DNA from: Azospirillum thermophilum
GTDB taxonomy: Bacteria > Pseudomonadota > Alphaproteobacteria > Azospirillales > Azospirillaceae
Length of the DNA: 64,000 nucleotides
Direction: 5' to 3'
Assembly (NCBI RefSeq): GCF_003130795.1
Contig: NZ_CP029352.1
Span: 1,287,903-1,351,902, forward strand
The notes beneath the pieces were generated by a model. That model was not told the DNA's origin. It saw nothing but the letters and a program-made list of their open reading frames with translations, and made no database searches. Every line of letters begins with the position of its first letter. The stretch's first letter is position 1. Below are positions 49,094-57,610 of this stretch, piece after piece. The position numbers and the translations under genes were made by a program.

Positions 49094-49975
49094 ATGCGAA
49101 GCATCCATGTCGCCCTCGCCATGGCGGTCGCCGCCGTCTGGGGGATCAACTTCGTCGCGATCAAGCTGGGCTTGCGCGACTTCCCGCCGATCCTGTTCTC
49201 CTGCCTGCGCTTCGCACTGGCGGCGCTGCCCCTGCTGGTGCTGGGCGTGCGGGGTGGTCCGCCGGTCCCCTGGCGGTATGTGCTGGGGATCGGGCTGGCG
49301 CTGGGGGTGGTGAAGTTCTCGCTCCTGTTCGTCGGCATCGACATCGGCATGCCGGCCGGCCTCGCCTCGCTGGTCCTGCAGAGCCAGGCCTTCTTCACCG
49401 CCCTGTTCGCGGCGCTGGTGCTGGGCGACCGGCCGGGGCTGCGGCAGATCGCCGGCATGGCGGTCGCCTTCTCCGGCGTGGCGCTGATCGCCAGCGGGAT
49501 GCCGGCGGGCAACTCCCTGCTCGGCCTGCTGCTGGTGCTGGCCGCCGCGGCGGCCTGGGGCGTCTCCAACATCATGATGAAGCAGGCCAGGGCGCCCGAT
49601 CTGCTGCGGCTGATGCTGTGGGTCAGCCTCGTCCCGCCGCTGCCGCTGCTGGGCCTGTCGCTGGTGCTGGAGGGGCCGGAGCGCATCCTGCACGCGCTGG
49701 GCAGCCTCAGCCTGACCGGCGTCGCCTCGCTGGTCTACATCTCGGCCGGCGCCACGCTCTTCGGCTTCGCCGCCTGGGGGTTCCTGCTGCGCCATTACCC
49801 GGCGAGCCTGGTGGCGCCCTTCTCGCTGCTGGTGCCGATCTTCGGCATGAGCTCCAGCGCTCTCGTGCTGGGCGAGTCCTTCACGGCGATGAAGCTGGCC
49901 GGCTCGGCCCTGGTCTTCTGCGGACTGGCGCTGGCGGTGCTGAAGCTGCCGGCGCCCCGGGCGGCGCGGGTCTGA
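49094..49975 (+). CDS. EamA-family (drug/metabolite transporter) exporter
   Basis: A 293-residue inner-membrane protein with ten predicted helices in two EamA repeats (AVAAVWGINFVAIKLGLRDFPPILFSCLRFALAALPL and AAAAWGVSNIMMKQARAPDLLRLMLW). The C-terminal motif SLLVPIFGMSSSALVLGESF is typical. The family includes O-acetylserine/cysteine exporter EamA; that substrate is attractive next to Cys-rich peptides but unproven. It begins 56 bp after the 62-residue gene on the same strand, so it may belong to the cluster or merely adjoin it. Confidence 0.9.
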   Translation: MRSIHVALAMAVAAVWGINFVAIKLGLRDFPPILFSCLRFALAALPLLVLGVRGGPPVPWRYVLGIGLALGVVKFSLLFVGIDIGMPAGLASLVLQSQAFFTALFAALVLGDRPGLRQIAGMAVAFSGVALIASGMPAGNSLLGLLLVLAAAAAWGVSNIMMKQARAPDLLRLMLWVSLVPPLPLLGLSLVLEGPERILHALGSLSLTGVASLVYISAGATLFGFAAWGFLLRHYPASLVAPFSLLVPIFGMSSSALVLGESFTAMKLAGSALVFCGLALAVLKLPAPRAARV

Positions 49976-49995
49976 CCCGCGCCGGCGGCCACGGG

Positions 49996-50853
49996 TCAGC
50001 CCAGGGACTTGTGCAGGAACTCCACGCTGCGCGTCCAGGCGAGCTCGGCGGCGTCCTTGTTGTAGCGCTCGGCCGAGGTGTCGTTGTGGAAGGCGTGGTT
50101 GACGCCCTCGTACATGTGGATCTGGTAGGAGACGCCGGCCTTCTTCAGGGCCTCCTCATAGGCCGGGACCCGCGAGTTGATGTTCTGGTCCAGCCCGGCA
50201 TAGTGCAGCAGCAGCGGCGCCTTGATCGAGGGGACCAGCGCCGGGTCGGGCGGCGGGCCGTAGAAGGCGACGCCGGCCTTGAGGTCGGGCGCCTTGACGG
50301 CGAGCCGGTTGACCATGCCGCCGCCCCAGCAGAAGCCCATCGCCCCCACCTTGGCGTTGGAATAGCGGTAGGCCATCAGGAAGCTCATCGCGCCGACGAT
50401 GTCGTTCACCGCCTTGTCGCCGTCGAGCTGGCCGATCATCTCCCGCGCCTTGTCCGGGTCGGAGGGCGTGCCGCCGAGCGGCGACAGCATGTCGGGCGCC
50501 AGGGCGACGAAGCCCTCGGTCGCGAGGCGGCGGGTGACATCCTCGACATAGGGGTTCAGGCCGCGGTTCTCGTGGATCACCACCACGGCCGGCGACTGGT
50601 CGGCCAGCTTGGGCCGCGCGACGTAGCAGCGGACGTCGCCGGTCGCCCCCTGGTAGCTGGTGCGGTCGGTGGCGATGCGCCCGTCATCCTCGGCCACCAC
50701 GGCGGCGCGGGCATAGTTCGGCTCCAGCAGCGACAGGATCGCCGGGACGGCCGCGGCGCTGCCGGCCAGCGCCACCAGCCGGTCCAGGAAGACCCGGCGC
50801 GGCAGCGGCGCATGGGTGTACTCGTCGTAAAGGTCGATGATCTTCTGGTCCAC
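49996..50853 (-). CDS. Dienelactone hydrolase family protein
   Basis: A 285-residue alpha/beta hydrolase. GTG 50853 is chosen because GGGAGG lies 9 nt upstream. The N-terminus resembles a Tat-type leader (LPRRVFLDRLVALAGSAAAV). The catalytic triad is present: Cys in GAMGFCWGGGMVNR, Asp in YAGLDQNINSR and His in GVNHAFHNDTS. The oxyanion region VVVIHENRGLNPYVEDVTRRLA is typical. Cleavage of lactone or ester substrates in the periplasm is inferred; the true substrate is not readable. It converges on the EamA gene 20 bp away. Confidence 0.9.
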   Translation of the reverse strand: MDQKIIDLYDEYTHAPLPRRVFLDRLVALAGSAAAVPAILSLLEPNYARAAVVAEDDGRIATDRTSYQGATGDVRCYVARPKLADQSPAVVVIHENRGLNPYVEDVTRRLATEGFVALAPDMLSPLGGTPSDPDKAREMIGQLDGDKAVNDIVGAMSFLMAYRYSNAKVGAMGFCWGGGMVNRLAVKAPDLKAGVAFYGPPPDPALVPSIKAPLLLHYAGLDQNINSRVPAYEEALKKAGVSYQIHMYEGVNHAFHNDTSAERYNKDAAELAWTRSVEFLHKSLG

Positions 50854-50964
50854 CGTACTCGCCTCCCTCGTTGCCGCGGCCCGCGGTTCGGGCTCAAGTG
50901 TGGGGGCGGGCACCGCCGCTGGCAAGGTGGAGCCTCTCGCCATCGGGAGGAGGGGAGCGTCGCG

Positions 50965-51648
50965 TCAGCGGTGCTCCACCAGTTGTCCGTCGCGCATCTC
51001 CATCACCCGGTCCATGCGCTGCGCCAGTTCCAGATTGTGGGTGGCGACCAGCGCCCCGACGCTGGCCTGCCGCACGATGGCGGTCAGCATGGCGAAGACA
51101 TGCTCCGCCGTATGGGGGTCGAGGTTGCCGGTCGGCTCGTCGGCGATCAGCAGGGACGGCGCGTTGGCGAGCGCGCGGGCGATGGCGACGCGCTGCTGCT
51201 CGCCGCCCGACAGCCGGGCCGGGCGGTGGCTGCCGCGCTGGTCGAGCCCGACCATGTGGAGCAGCTCGTCCGCCCGCTGCCTGGCCACCCGCTTCGGCAC
51301 GCCGGCGATCATCTGCGGCAGGACGATGTTCTCGCGCGCGGTGAATTCCGGCAGCAGGTGGTGGAACTGGTAGACGAAGCCGATGGAGCGCCGCCGCACC
51401 TCCGTCCGCCGGCCGTCGTCGAAGCCGACGACGTCCTCGCCGGCGATCTTCACCGTGCCGGCGGTCGGCCGTTCCAGCAGGCCGGCGATGTGCAGCAGCG
51501 TGGACTTGCCGGCACCGGACGGACCGACCAGCGCCACCAGCTCGCCCGGGCGGACCGTCAGCTCCACCCCGCGCAGGACATCCAGCACCGTGCCGCCCTG
51601 CTCGAACCGGCGCACGATCCCCGACAGTTCCAGCATCGTCTCACTCAT
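50965..51648 (-). CDS. lolD: Lipoprotein-releasing system ATPase LolD
   Basis: ATPase of the LolCDE complex that extracts outer-membrane lipoproteins from the inner membrane. The 227-residue ABC protein has Walker A GPSGAGKST, the LolD/MacB-type FVYQFHHLLPEFTARENI, signature LSGGEQQRVAIARAL and Walker B LLIADEPTGNLD. It overlaps the permease gene by 8 nt. Confidence 0.96.
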   Translation of the reverse strand: MSETMLELSGIVRRFEQGGTVLDVLRGVELTVRPGELVALVGPSGAGKSTLLHIAGLLERPTAGTVKIAGEDVVGFDDGRRTEVRRRSIGFVYQFHHLLPEFTARENIVLPQMIAGVPKRVARQRADELLHMVGLDQRGSHRPARLSGGEQQRVAIARALANAPSLLIADEPTGNLDPHTAEHVFAMLTAIVRQASVGALVATHNLELAQRMDRVMEMRDGQLVEHR

Positions 51649-52888
51649 AGCGCAGGGCCTCCACCGGATCGAGCCGGGCGGCCCGCCAGGACGGGTAGAT
51701 GGTCGCGGCGAAGGACAGGCCGAGCGCCATCAGCGCCACCTGCACCACCTCGCTCCAGTCGATCTTCGCCGGGAGCTGCGACAGGAAATAGATCTCGGCG
51801 GAGAACAGGTTGGTGCCGGTCAGCCCCTGGATGACCTGGCGGATCGACTCGATGTTCGTCGCGAAGGAGACGCCGAGCATCAGCCCGAGCACCGTCCCGG
51901 TCACCCCGACCGAGGCGCCGGACAGGAAGAAGATCCGCATGATCATCCCGCGCGTCGCCCCCATGGTGCGCAGGATGGCGATGTCGCGGCCCTTGTCCTT
52001 CACCAGCATGATCAGGCTGGAGATGATGTTGAACGCCGCCACCATGATGATCAGCGACAGGATCAGGAACATCACGTTGCGCTCGACCTGCAGCGCCGTG
52101 AAGAAGCTGGCGTTGGACTGCTGCCAGTCGACCACCCGCCCCACCCCGGCCACCGCCGACTGCACGGCGTCGCGCGCGGCGCGGATCTGGGTCGGGTCGC
52201 CGACGAAGATCTCCAGCGAGGTCACCTGGTCCGGCATGCGGAAGAAGGCCTGCGCCTCCTCCAGCGGCAGGAAGATGAAGCTGTTGTCGTATTCGAACAT
52301 GCCGACGTCGAAGATCGCGCCGATCGGATAGCTGCGCATGCGGGGCACGGTGCCGAAGGCGGTGACGTTGCCCTGCGGCGCGATCAGGGTGAGCTGGTCG
52401 CCGACCGACAGCCCCAGCCGCTGCGCCATGCGCGCGCCGATGGCGATGCGGTCCTCCCCGAACTCCTCGGCCGAGCCGCGCACGATGTTGCGCGCCAGCG
52501 TCGGCCGCACCCGGAAATCCTCCGGCCGGACGCCGCGCACCACCGCACCGGAGGCGGTCCCGCGCACGGAGACCAGCGCCTGCCCCTCCACCGTCGGGGT
52601 CACGTTGACGATGCCGGGCACCCCGCGCAGCCGCCCCGCCACCATGTCGAAGTCGGGCAGCGGCCCGCCGCGGACGTTGTAGACGTTGAGGTGCCCGTTC
52701 AGCCCCAGCACGCGGCCCAGCAGCTCGGCCCGGAAGCCGTTCATCACCGCCATCACGATGATCAGCGTCGCCACCCCGAGCGCGATGCCCAGCAGCGAGA
52801 ACCCCGCGATGACCGAGATGAACCCCTCCTGGCGGCGCGCCCGGAGGTATCGCATCGCGACCATGCGTTCGAAGGCGTTGAAGATCAT
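51641..52888 (-). CDS. lolC: Lipoprotein-releasing system permease LolC/LolE
   Basis: The 415-residue permease has one N-terminal helix (RRQEGFISVIAGFSLLGIALGVATLIIVMAVMNGF), a large MacB-like periplasmic domain and three C-terminal helices with the FtsX-type NIISSLIMLVKDKGRDIAILRTMGAT block. One permease gene serves here, as in many bacteria with a LolF-type homodimer, so C and E cannot be told apart. It is followed directly by lolD. Confidence 0.93.
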   Translation of the reverse strand: MIFNAFERMVAMRYLRARRQEGFISVIAGFSLLGIALGVATLIIVMAVMNGFRAELLGRVLGLNGHLNVYNVRGGPLPDFDMVAGRLRGVPGIVNVTPTVEGQALVSVRGTASGAVVRGVRPEDFRVRPTLARNIVRGSAEEFGEDRIAIGARMAQRLGLSVGDQLTLIAPQGNVTAFGTVPRMRSYPIGAIFDVGMFEYDNSFIFLPLEEAQAFFRMPDQVTSLEIFVGDPTQIRAARDAVQSAVAGVGRVVDWQQSNASFFTALQVERNVMFLILSLIIMVAAFNIISSLIMLVKDKGRDIAILRTMGATRGMIMRIFFLSGASVGVTGTVLGLMLGVSFATNIESIRQVIQGLTGTNLFSAEIYFLSQLPAKIDWSEVVQVALMALGLSFAATIYPSWRAARLDPVEALRYE

Positions 52889-53130
52889 TCTGCTCCCCGA
52901 GTGGGCAACGCATCCGCGGGCGCGGTGCGGCGGGGGCGAAGATAGGGCGGCAGTCCCGGCAAGGAAAGGGGGGAAGCGAACCGGCCCCGGCGATGCGGGC
53001 GGCCGGCGCGTCCGGGCGCCGGTTCCGTGCGGCGCTGTGCGCGTTGTGCGGAGCGTTCCGGGCGCACAATGGCCGCTTTCGCGATTTCGTCTTTCCCATC
53101 AGCGGGTTGCGCGATCCGTTCGTAAGCCAA

Positions 53131-53153
53131 CATTGTGCATCGGCTGCACAATG
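53131..53153. promoter_or_regulatory. CATTGTGCA inverted repeat upstream of lolCD
   Basis: Perfect 9-bp arms, CATTGTGCA and TGCACAATG, around TCGGC, about 243 nt upstream of lolC. Related half-sites (GTTGTGCG at 53043, CGCACAATG at 53063) recur 70-90 bp closer to lolC. The cluster looks like a multi-site operator for an unidentified regulator. Confidence 0.45.
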
Positions 53154-53366
53154 CCGCAGGAGGCGGAACCGGAAGGCGGAGCCGCCGGCGGACGGTCGGG
53201 CGGACCGGCACCGCGGAGGGACGGAGCGCGGACGGCGAACGGGCAGGATCGGGCGGAGATCGGCGACAGGATATCGCGACGGCGCGCAGCCGGCAACAGT
53301 GCCCCGAAACGCCGCCCGACGTCCCGGTCTGCTTCCGCAAGGAGGGCGGCGGCAGCGGCCCGGCAA

Positions 53367-53399
53367 GAAAACACCCCCCGGAGCGCTCCGGAGGGTGTT
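53367..53399 (-). terminator. Intrinsic terminator of proS
   Basis: On the minus strand an interrupted palindrome, AACACCCTCCGGAGC then GCTCCGGGGGGTGTT, has one mismatch and is followed by TTTTCTTG. It lies about 23 nt past the proS stop and should end that transcript before lolC. Confidence 0.8.
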
Positions 53400-53421
53400 C
53401 CCGCGGTTGCCGCCGCGGCGA

Positions 53422-54735
53422 TCAGCCGACCAGCTTCGCCAGCGCGCTGTCGACCGACAGCTCTTCCTTCTCGCCGGTGGCGCGGCGCTTCAGCTCGACC
53501 ACGCCGCTCTTCAGGCCGCGCGGGCCGACCACGAGCTGCCAGGGCAGGCCGATCAGGTCCATGTCGGCGAACTTCACGCCCGGCCGCTCGTCGCGGTCGT
53601 CGTAGAGCACGTCCAGGCCGTTGGCGCGGAGCTTGTAGTAGAGCTCCTGGCAGACCCGGTCGGTCTCGGCGTCGCCGGCCTTCAGGTTGACCAGCCCGAC
53701 GTTGAAGGGGGCCACCGCGTCCGGCCAGATGATGCCGTTGTCGTCGTGGCTCGCCTCGATGATCGCGCCCATCAGGCGCGACACGCCGATGCCGTAGGAC
53801 CCCATCTCCACCGGCACCGGCTCGCCGTTCGGGCCGGCGACGACCGCGTTCATCGGCTTGGAGTATTTGGTGCCGAAATAGAAGATGTGGCCGACCTCGA
53901 TGCCGCGGGCGGAGACCAGATCGCTCTCCGGCACCGGGCAGGCCCCCGGCTCGTGCTTCTCGTCGGTGGCGGCGTAGATCGAGGTGTACTTGTCGAAGAA
54001 GGGCTGCAGATCCTCGTCGAAGCCCGGCGCGTCCTGCAGGACGTCGAGGTTCAGCCATTCCTTGTGGCAGAAGACGCCGCTCTCGCCCGTCTCGGCCAGG
54101 ATGATGAACTCGTGGCTGAGGTCGCCGCCGATCGGGCCGGTGTCGGCGCGCATCGGGATGGCCTTCAGCCCCAGCCGCGCGAAGGTGCGCAGATAGGCGA
54201 GGAACATCTTCTGGTAGGACCGCTTGGCGCCGGCCGGGTCGATGTCGAAGGAATAGGCGTCCTTCATCAGGAACTCGCGCCCGCGCATCACGCCGAAGCG
54301 CGGCCGGATCTCGTCCCGGAACTTCCACTGGATGTGGTAGAGGTTCAGCGGAAGCTGCCGGTAGCTGCGGACGAAGCTGCGGAAGATGTCGGTGATCATC
54401 TCCTCGTTCGTCGGGCCGTAGAGCATGTCGCGGTCATGGCGGTCGGTGATGCGCAGCATCTCCTTGCCGTAGTCGTCGTAACGGCCGCTTTCCTTCCACA
54501 GCTCCGCCGACTGGATGGTCGGCATCAGCAGCTCCTGGGCGCCGGAGGCGTCCTGCTCCTCGCGCACGATCTGCTCGATCTTCTGCAGCACCCGGAACCC
54601 CAGCGGCAGCCAGGCATAGATGCCGGCGCTGGTCTGGCGGATCATCCCCGCCCGCAGCATCAGGCGGTGCGAGACGATCTGCGCCTCGGTGGGGGTCTCC
54701 TTGAGGGTGGGCATGAAGAAGCTGGACAGCCGCAT
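53422..54735 (-). CDS. proS: Prolyl-tRNA synthetase (short alphaproteobacterial type)
   Basis: Class II synthetase charging tRNA-Pro. At 437 residues it lacks the large editing insertion of E. coli ProS, as in alphaproteobacterial enzymes. Motif 1 lies in [28 protein letters not shown], motif 2 in [32 protein letters not shown] and motif 3 in [18 protein letters not shown]-terminal anticodon-binding domain ends at 53422. It is followed by a strong terminator. Confidence 0.96.
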   Translation of the reverse strand: MRLSSFFMPTLKETPTEAQIVSHRLMLRAGMIRQTSAGIYAWLPLGFRVLQKIEQIVREEQDASGAQELLMPTIQSAELWKESGRYDDYGKEMLRITDRHDRDMLYGPTNEEMITDIFRSFVRSYRQLPLNLYHIQWKFRDEIRPRFGVMRGREFLMKDAYSFDIDPAGAKRSYQKMFLAYLRTFARLGLKAIPMRADTGPIGGDLSHEFIILAETGESGVFCHKEWLNLDVLQDAPGFDEDLQPFFDKYTSIYAATDEKHEPGACPVPESDLVSARGIEVGHIFYFGTKYSKPMNAVVAGPNGEPVPVEMGSYGIGVSRLMGAIIEASHDDNGIIWPDAVAPFNVGLVNLKAGDAETDRVCQELYYKLRANGLDVLYDDRDERPGVKFADMDLIGLPWQLVVGPRGLKSGVVELKRRATGEKEELSVDSALAKLVG

Positions 54736-54852
54736 GGCTCTTGCTCTCGTGTGCGGGGTGTTCGGGGCCGGCCGGCCGGGGCGGCCTTGTACGGGAACAG
54801 CGACTTTAGGAAGGACGCCCGGCCTTGTCCATCCTCACGGCGCGCCGGAGCA

Positions 54853-55275
54853 TCACTGGGCGGTGCGGCACAGCGCGTAGAGCTGCGACTCCGACGGGCC
54901 GCCGAGCGGCTGGCCGTTGAAGAAGAGCTGGCCGCCGTCCATCGTCAGCCGCCCCACCTCGGTACGACCCGGCAGCCCGGTCGGCGGCACCACGAGGCCG
55001 ATGCGGCGGGCGAAGTCCAGCGTCACCGGAATGTCCAGCCGCAGCGGCGCCGCGGTCCCGGCGGACCCCGGCAGGTCGGCCGGCGCCACCGGGCGGCCGT
55101 TCACGTCCACGCCCGGCTTGAATTCCACGTCCGGTGCCGGGCGGTGGCGCGGCAGGTAGCGGCAGACGGACAGGTCGGTCTGCGCCGCGGCAGGAGCGGG
55201 AGCCAGCGCCAGGACGAGCAGGGTCGCGAACAGGGCGGGCAGCGCGGCCGGGGCCGCAGGAAGGAGGCGGATCAT
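54853..55275 (-). CDS. Exported hypothetical protein (140 residues)
   Basis: A signal peptide (ATLLVLALAPAPAAAQ) leads to a mature domain of about 110 residues with two Cys (SVCRYLP and YALCRTAQ) that could pair. Blocks such as HRPAPDVEFKPGVDVNGRPVAPADL and RLDIPVTLDFARRIGLVVP suggest a small beta-rich periplasmic protein. I recognise no family. It begins 7 bp after the larger hypothetical gene on the same strand, so the two are probably one operon with related roles. Confidence 0.75.
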   Translation of the reverse strand: MIRLLPAAPAALPALFATLLVLALAPAPAAAQTDLSVCRYLPRHRPAPDVEFKPGVDVNGRPVAPADLPGSAGTAAPLRLDIPVTLDFARRIGLVVPPTGLPGRTEVGRLTMDGGQLFFNGQPLGGPSESQLYALCRTAQ

Positions 55276-55282
55276 GACGGGC

Positions 55283-56191
55283 TCACAGCGTCGGTTGATG
55301 CTGCGTCATGACAGGATTCGGCATCGCCTTCCAGTAGACCGAAAGATAGGGCATGCCCTTCTCGGCCTCCTCCTGGGTGCGGGCGGACTGGCGGATGTAT
55401 TTGCCGATGAAGGGCTTGTTGACGTTCTCCAGGTCGACCGCCGCCTTCAGCACCATGAACTCGCCGATCCGTTCCGGCAGGTTGTAGTGCCATTTCTGCA
55501 GGCAGTCGGAGGTGACGCCGGGCTTCGCCTGCTCATGGCCGCTCAGGGAGAATTCCTGGTGGTGGTACTGGGTGATCTCCTTCCAGGCCTGCGCCAGCCG
55601 CGCCGGCTTCACCCGCACCAGATTTTTCAGCACCTTGGAATCGTCGTGGAACAGCGGCAGGAAGCCGCGCCGCCCGGCCAGTTCGCACAGCATGGCGTGC
55701 AGGCCGGCCATCACCCCGCCGGCCGCGGCCTCCGCCTTGCGTGCCGCCTCTTCCTCCTGCGCCGAGCGGCCGCGGCGGAACAGGCTGGCGAGGAAGCCCG
55801 GCTTCTTCTCCTGCGCAGGGCTGGCCGTGGCGGGGTCCTGCGTCACCTTGCGCTCGTCCCACAGCGAGTCCCACGCGTAATCCCAGGCGGTGAAGATCGC
55901 GTTGGAGCGGTCGTCCATCACCGTCAGCAGATAATCCCGGCCCTCGCGCGTCCAGTCCACGTCGCCGACGATGGCGCGCACCGGACGGCGGCTGATCACC
56001 ACCGGGAAGATGCCGACGCGGACGATGTTGGTGTAGAGCTCCCAGAAGGCCGGGGTCTGGACGAAGGGCAGCAGGCTGCAGGGCTGCTGGTCGGGCGACA
56101 GCAGTTCCATGCTCTTCTTCGTGCGCTCCAGCAGTTCGGTGATCAGCACCGCTGAGAACTGCTCGAACCGCTCCGTCTCGTTCGCGGCCAT
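55283..56191 (-). CDS. Conserved-looking hypothetical protein (about 302 residues)
   Basis: A soluble, mixed-charge protein without signal or membrane segments. ATG 56191 has GAGG 6 nt upstream; in-frame ATGs at 56221 and 56233 are alternatives. An acidic helical N-terminus (ERFEQFSAVLITELLERTKKSMELL) precedes a tryptophan-rich block (DYAWDSLWDERK) and a charged hinge (SLFRRGRSAQEEEAARKAEAA). The rest contains YHHQEFSLSGHEQ and KWHYNLPERIGEFMVLKAAVD. I do not recognise the family. A TTGCCC-16-TATGTA promoter lies about 113 nt upstream. Confidence 0.75.
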   Translation of the reverse strand: MAANETERFEQFSAVLITELLERTKKSMELLSPDQQPCSLLPFVQTPAFWELYTNIVRVGIFPVVISRRPVRAIVGDVDWTREGRDYLLTVMDDRSNAIFTAWDYAWDSLWDERKVTQDPATASPAQEKKPGFLASLFRRGRSAQEEEAARKAEAAAGGVMAGLHAMLCELAGRRGFLPLFHDDSKVLKNLVRVKPARLAQAWKEITQYHHQEFSLSGHEQAKPGVTSDCLQKWHYNLPERIGEFMVLKAAVDLENVNKPFIGKYIRQSARTQEEAEKGMPYLSVYWKAMPNPVMTQHQPTL

Positions 56192-56303
56192 CGACGCCTC
56201 GACTGCCTCCACCTTGCGCATCCGACCGGACACGCGGTCGATCCATCCCCGGTGGCCATCCCTGCCCCGCGCCGGTTGCCCTCCGGGCCGACGCCTCCCG
56301 ATC

Positions 56304-56331
56304 TACATAGCGAAGCAATGTTACCGGGCAA
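56304..56331 (-). promoter_or_regulatory. Promoter of the 55283-56191 gene
   Basis: On the minus strand TTGCCC (56326-56331), a 16-bp spacer and TATGTA (56304-56309). The hexamers closely match the rpsB pair (TTGCCA, TATGTA), supporting a local housekeeping promoter consensus. The leader would be about 105 nt. Confidence 0.55.
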
Positions 56332-56452
56332 ATCCTTAACGTATTCCGCAACCACGCGGAAAATTGCATGTTTCCCGTCCTCCCCGGACCGCAGGCTGCA
56401 GATCCGCCGGCGCGAGGCCGGGCCCCGGGCACGGCCGCGGCGCGGACCGCCG

Positions 56453-56491
56453 GCAGAAAGAAAGGCCGCGCGGCGGTTGCGGCGCGGCCTT
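56453..56491 (-). terminator. Probable terminator downstream of tag
   Basis: AAGGCCGCG (56462-56470) and CGCGGCCTT (56483-56491) form a 9-bp stem with a 12-nt loop. On the minus strand it is followed by TCTTTC. It is about 170 nt past the tag stop, which is far but with no intervening gene. Confidence 0.5.
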
Positions 56492-56660
56492 GAGTTTAGG
56501 GAGGAATCGCCACCAGGCGTCGGACCGAGGAGGAAAAAGACCCCAACGGCCCACAGGAAAAAGAGTGAACCCAGCCAAGGCCCTTGGCAAGGATCAAGCG
56601 CCCCTTTTGCGTCGTTCTGATGAAGATTCCTGCAGTTTTGCTGAAATAATAAGCGTTTGC

Positions 56661-57260
56661 CTACGAAGTAGGCTGATTTTCGTCCAAAATATAGGCGCCA
56701 TATCCGGTGAAGCCGGCGCGCACTGCCTCCATCCAGGGCGGACTCAGCTCCTCGACCCTGCGGAAGGCCGGGCAGCCGGGCTGATGGGCGCCGGGCAGAT
56801 AGCCCAGGCTCATCAGGAATTCCCCGACGATCTCGCCGCCGGTGAAGCGGAAGCTGCGCTTGAACAGCTTGACCCACTCGGCCTTGGACAGCGGGTGGTG
56901 GGCGCGCAGCCAGCCGTCGAACGAGCCGTGGGTGTCGCGCAGCGCCTGGATGCGCCGCGCATTGTCGATGGCGGCGTCGATCTTCAGCCGGTTGCGGATG
57001 ATGCCGGGATCGGCGAGCAGCCGGGCGCGCTCGGCCTCGCCATAGGCGGCGACCCGGTCGACGTCGAACCCGTCGAAGGCGGCGCGGAAGGCGGCGCGCT
57101 TCTTCAGGATGGTCAGCCAGGACAGGCCGGCCTGGTTGATCTCCAGCACCAGCCGCTCGAACAGCACGCGGTCGTCGCTGCTGGGGAAGCCGTACTCGCC
57201 GTCATGGTAGGGGCCATGGAACGGGTGGCCGGGGGCCGCATCGCAGTAGGTCAGGCTCAC
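56661..57260 (-). CDS. tag: DNA-3-methyladenine glycosylase I
   Basis: Base-excision repair enzyme removing 3-methyladenine. The 199-residue protein has the Tag layout: an N-terminal Cys (SLTYCDAA), His in GPYHDGEYGFP, the substrate-pocket segment VLEINQAGLSWLTILKKR, and the zinc-site His/Cys in GAHQPGCPAFRR near the C-terminus. Helix-hairpin-helix DNA contacts are expected by family. It is monocistronic or follows the DUF1467 gene after 27 bp. Confidence 0.93.
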   Translation of the reverse strand: MSLTYCDAAPGHPFHGPYHDGEYGFPSSDDRVLFERLVLEINQAGLSWLTILKKRAAFRAAFDGFDVDRVAAYGEAERARLLADPGIIRNRLKIDAAIDNARRIQALRDTHGSFDGWLRAHHPLSKAEWVKLFKRSFRFTGGEIVGEFLMSLGYLPGAHQPGCPAFRRVEELSPPWMEAVRAGFTGYGAYILDENQPTS

Positions 57261-57287
57261 GGCGGTCCTTCGCTGGCCGGAGGGGGA

Positions 57288-57536
57288 TCACAGGGACTTC
57301 GCCATCTCCCGGAAGGAGATGAGATCGGAGGCGATGATGCCATAGATCACAAGCCACACCACAAGCGCCACCACCGAGGTCATGGCGAACTTGAAGAGGA
57401 TGCGCGGCTGGACCGGCGCGCTGGCCGCCATGCCCGGCTCCGGCTGGTCGGCGGTGCGCACGCCCCAGGGCAGCACGGCGAACAGCACCACCCACCAGAC
57501 GACGATGTAGACGAAGACCCCGGTGACCCAGCCCAT
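57288..57536 (-). CDS. DUF1467 family small membrane protein
   Basis: An 82-residue inner-membrane protein with two helices (VTGVFVYIVVWWVVLFAVLPWGVRT and FKFAMTSVVALVVWLVIYGII). The WWVVLFAVLPWGVR start is the recognisable DUF1467 signature of alphaproteobacteria, where the gene often lies near rnj and proS. The function is unknown. It lies 74 bp after rnj on the same strand and may be read with it. Confidence 0.88.
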   Translation of the reverse strand: MGWVTGVFVYIVVWWVVLFAVLPWGVRTADQPEPGMAASAPVQPRILFKFAMTSVVALVVWLVIYGIIASDLISFREMAKSL

Positions 57537-57610
57537 GACGCCCTCCCCCGCTTCGGCTCAGGCCGTTCTTCCGACGGCCCGCTCCCTCTTGCCCGCCCCC
57601 TTCATTTAGG

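Larger units (their letters stand above)
52889..53421. other. Intergenic region between lolC and proS
   Basis: A 533-bp GC-rich gap with no credible gene. It carries the proS terminator (53367-53399), a perfect CATTGTGCA/TGCACAATG inverted repeat (53131-53153) and a looser GTTGTGCG/CGCACAAT pair (53043-53070). The promoter of lolCD must lie here, but no convincing hexamers were found. Confidence 0.5.
56192..56660. other. Intergenic region between the hypothetical gene and tag
   Basis: About 470 bp without a credible gene. It holds the promoter at 56304-56331 for the leftward hypothetical gene and a hairpin at 56462-56491 that may end tag transcription. The part at 56580-56700 is more AT-rich than its surroundings. 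Nothing else stands out. Confidence 0.5.

Noticed and set aside
44883..50943. A genomic island with integrase or attachment sites
   Set aside because: No integrase, transposase, tRNA or flanking direct repeats were found. Only the AT-rich spacer hints at transfer.
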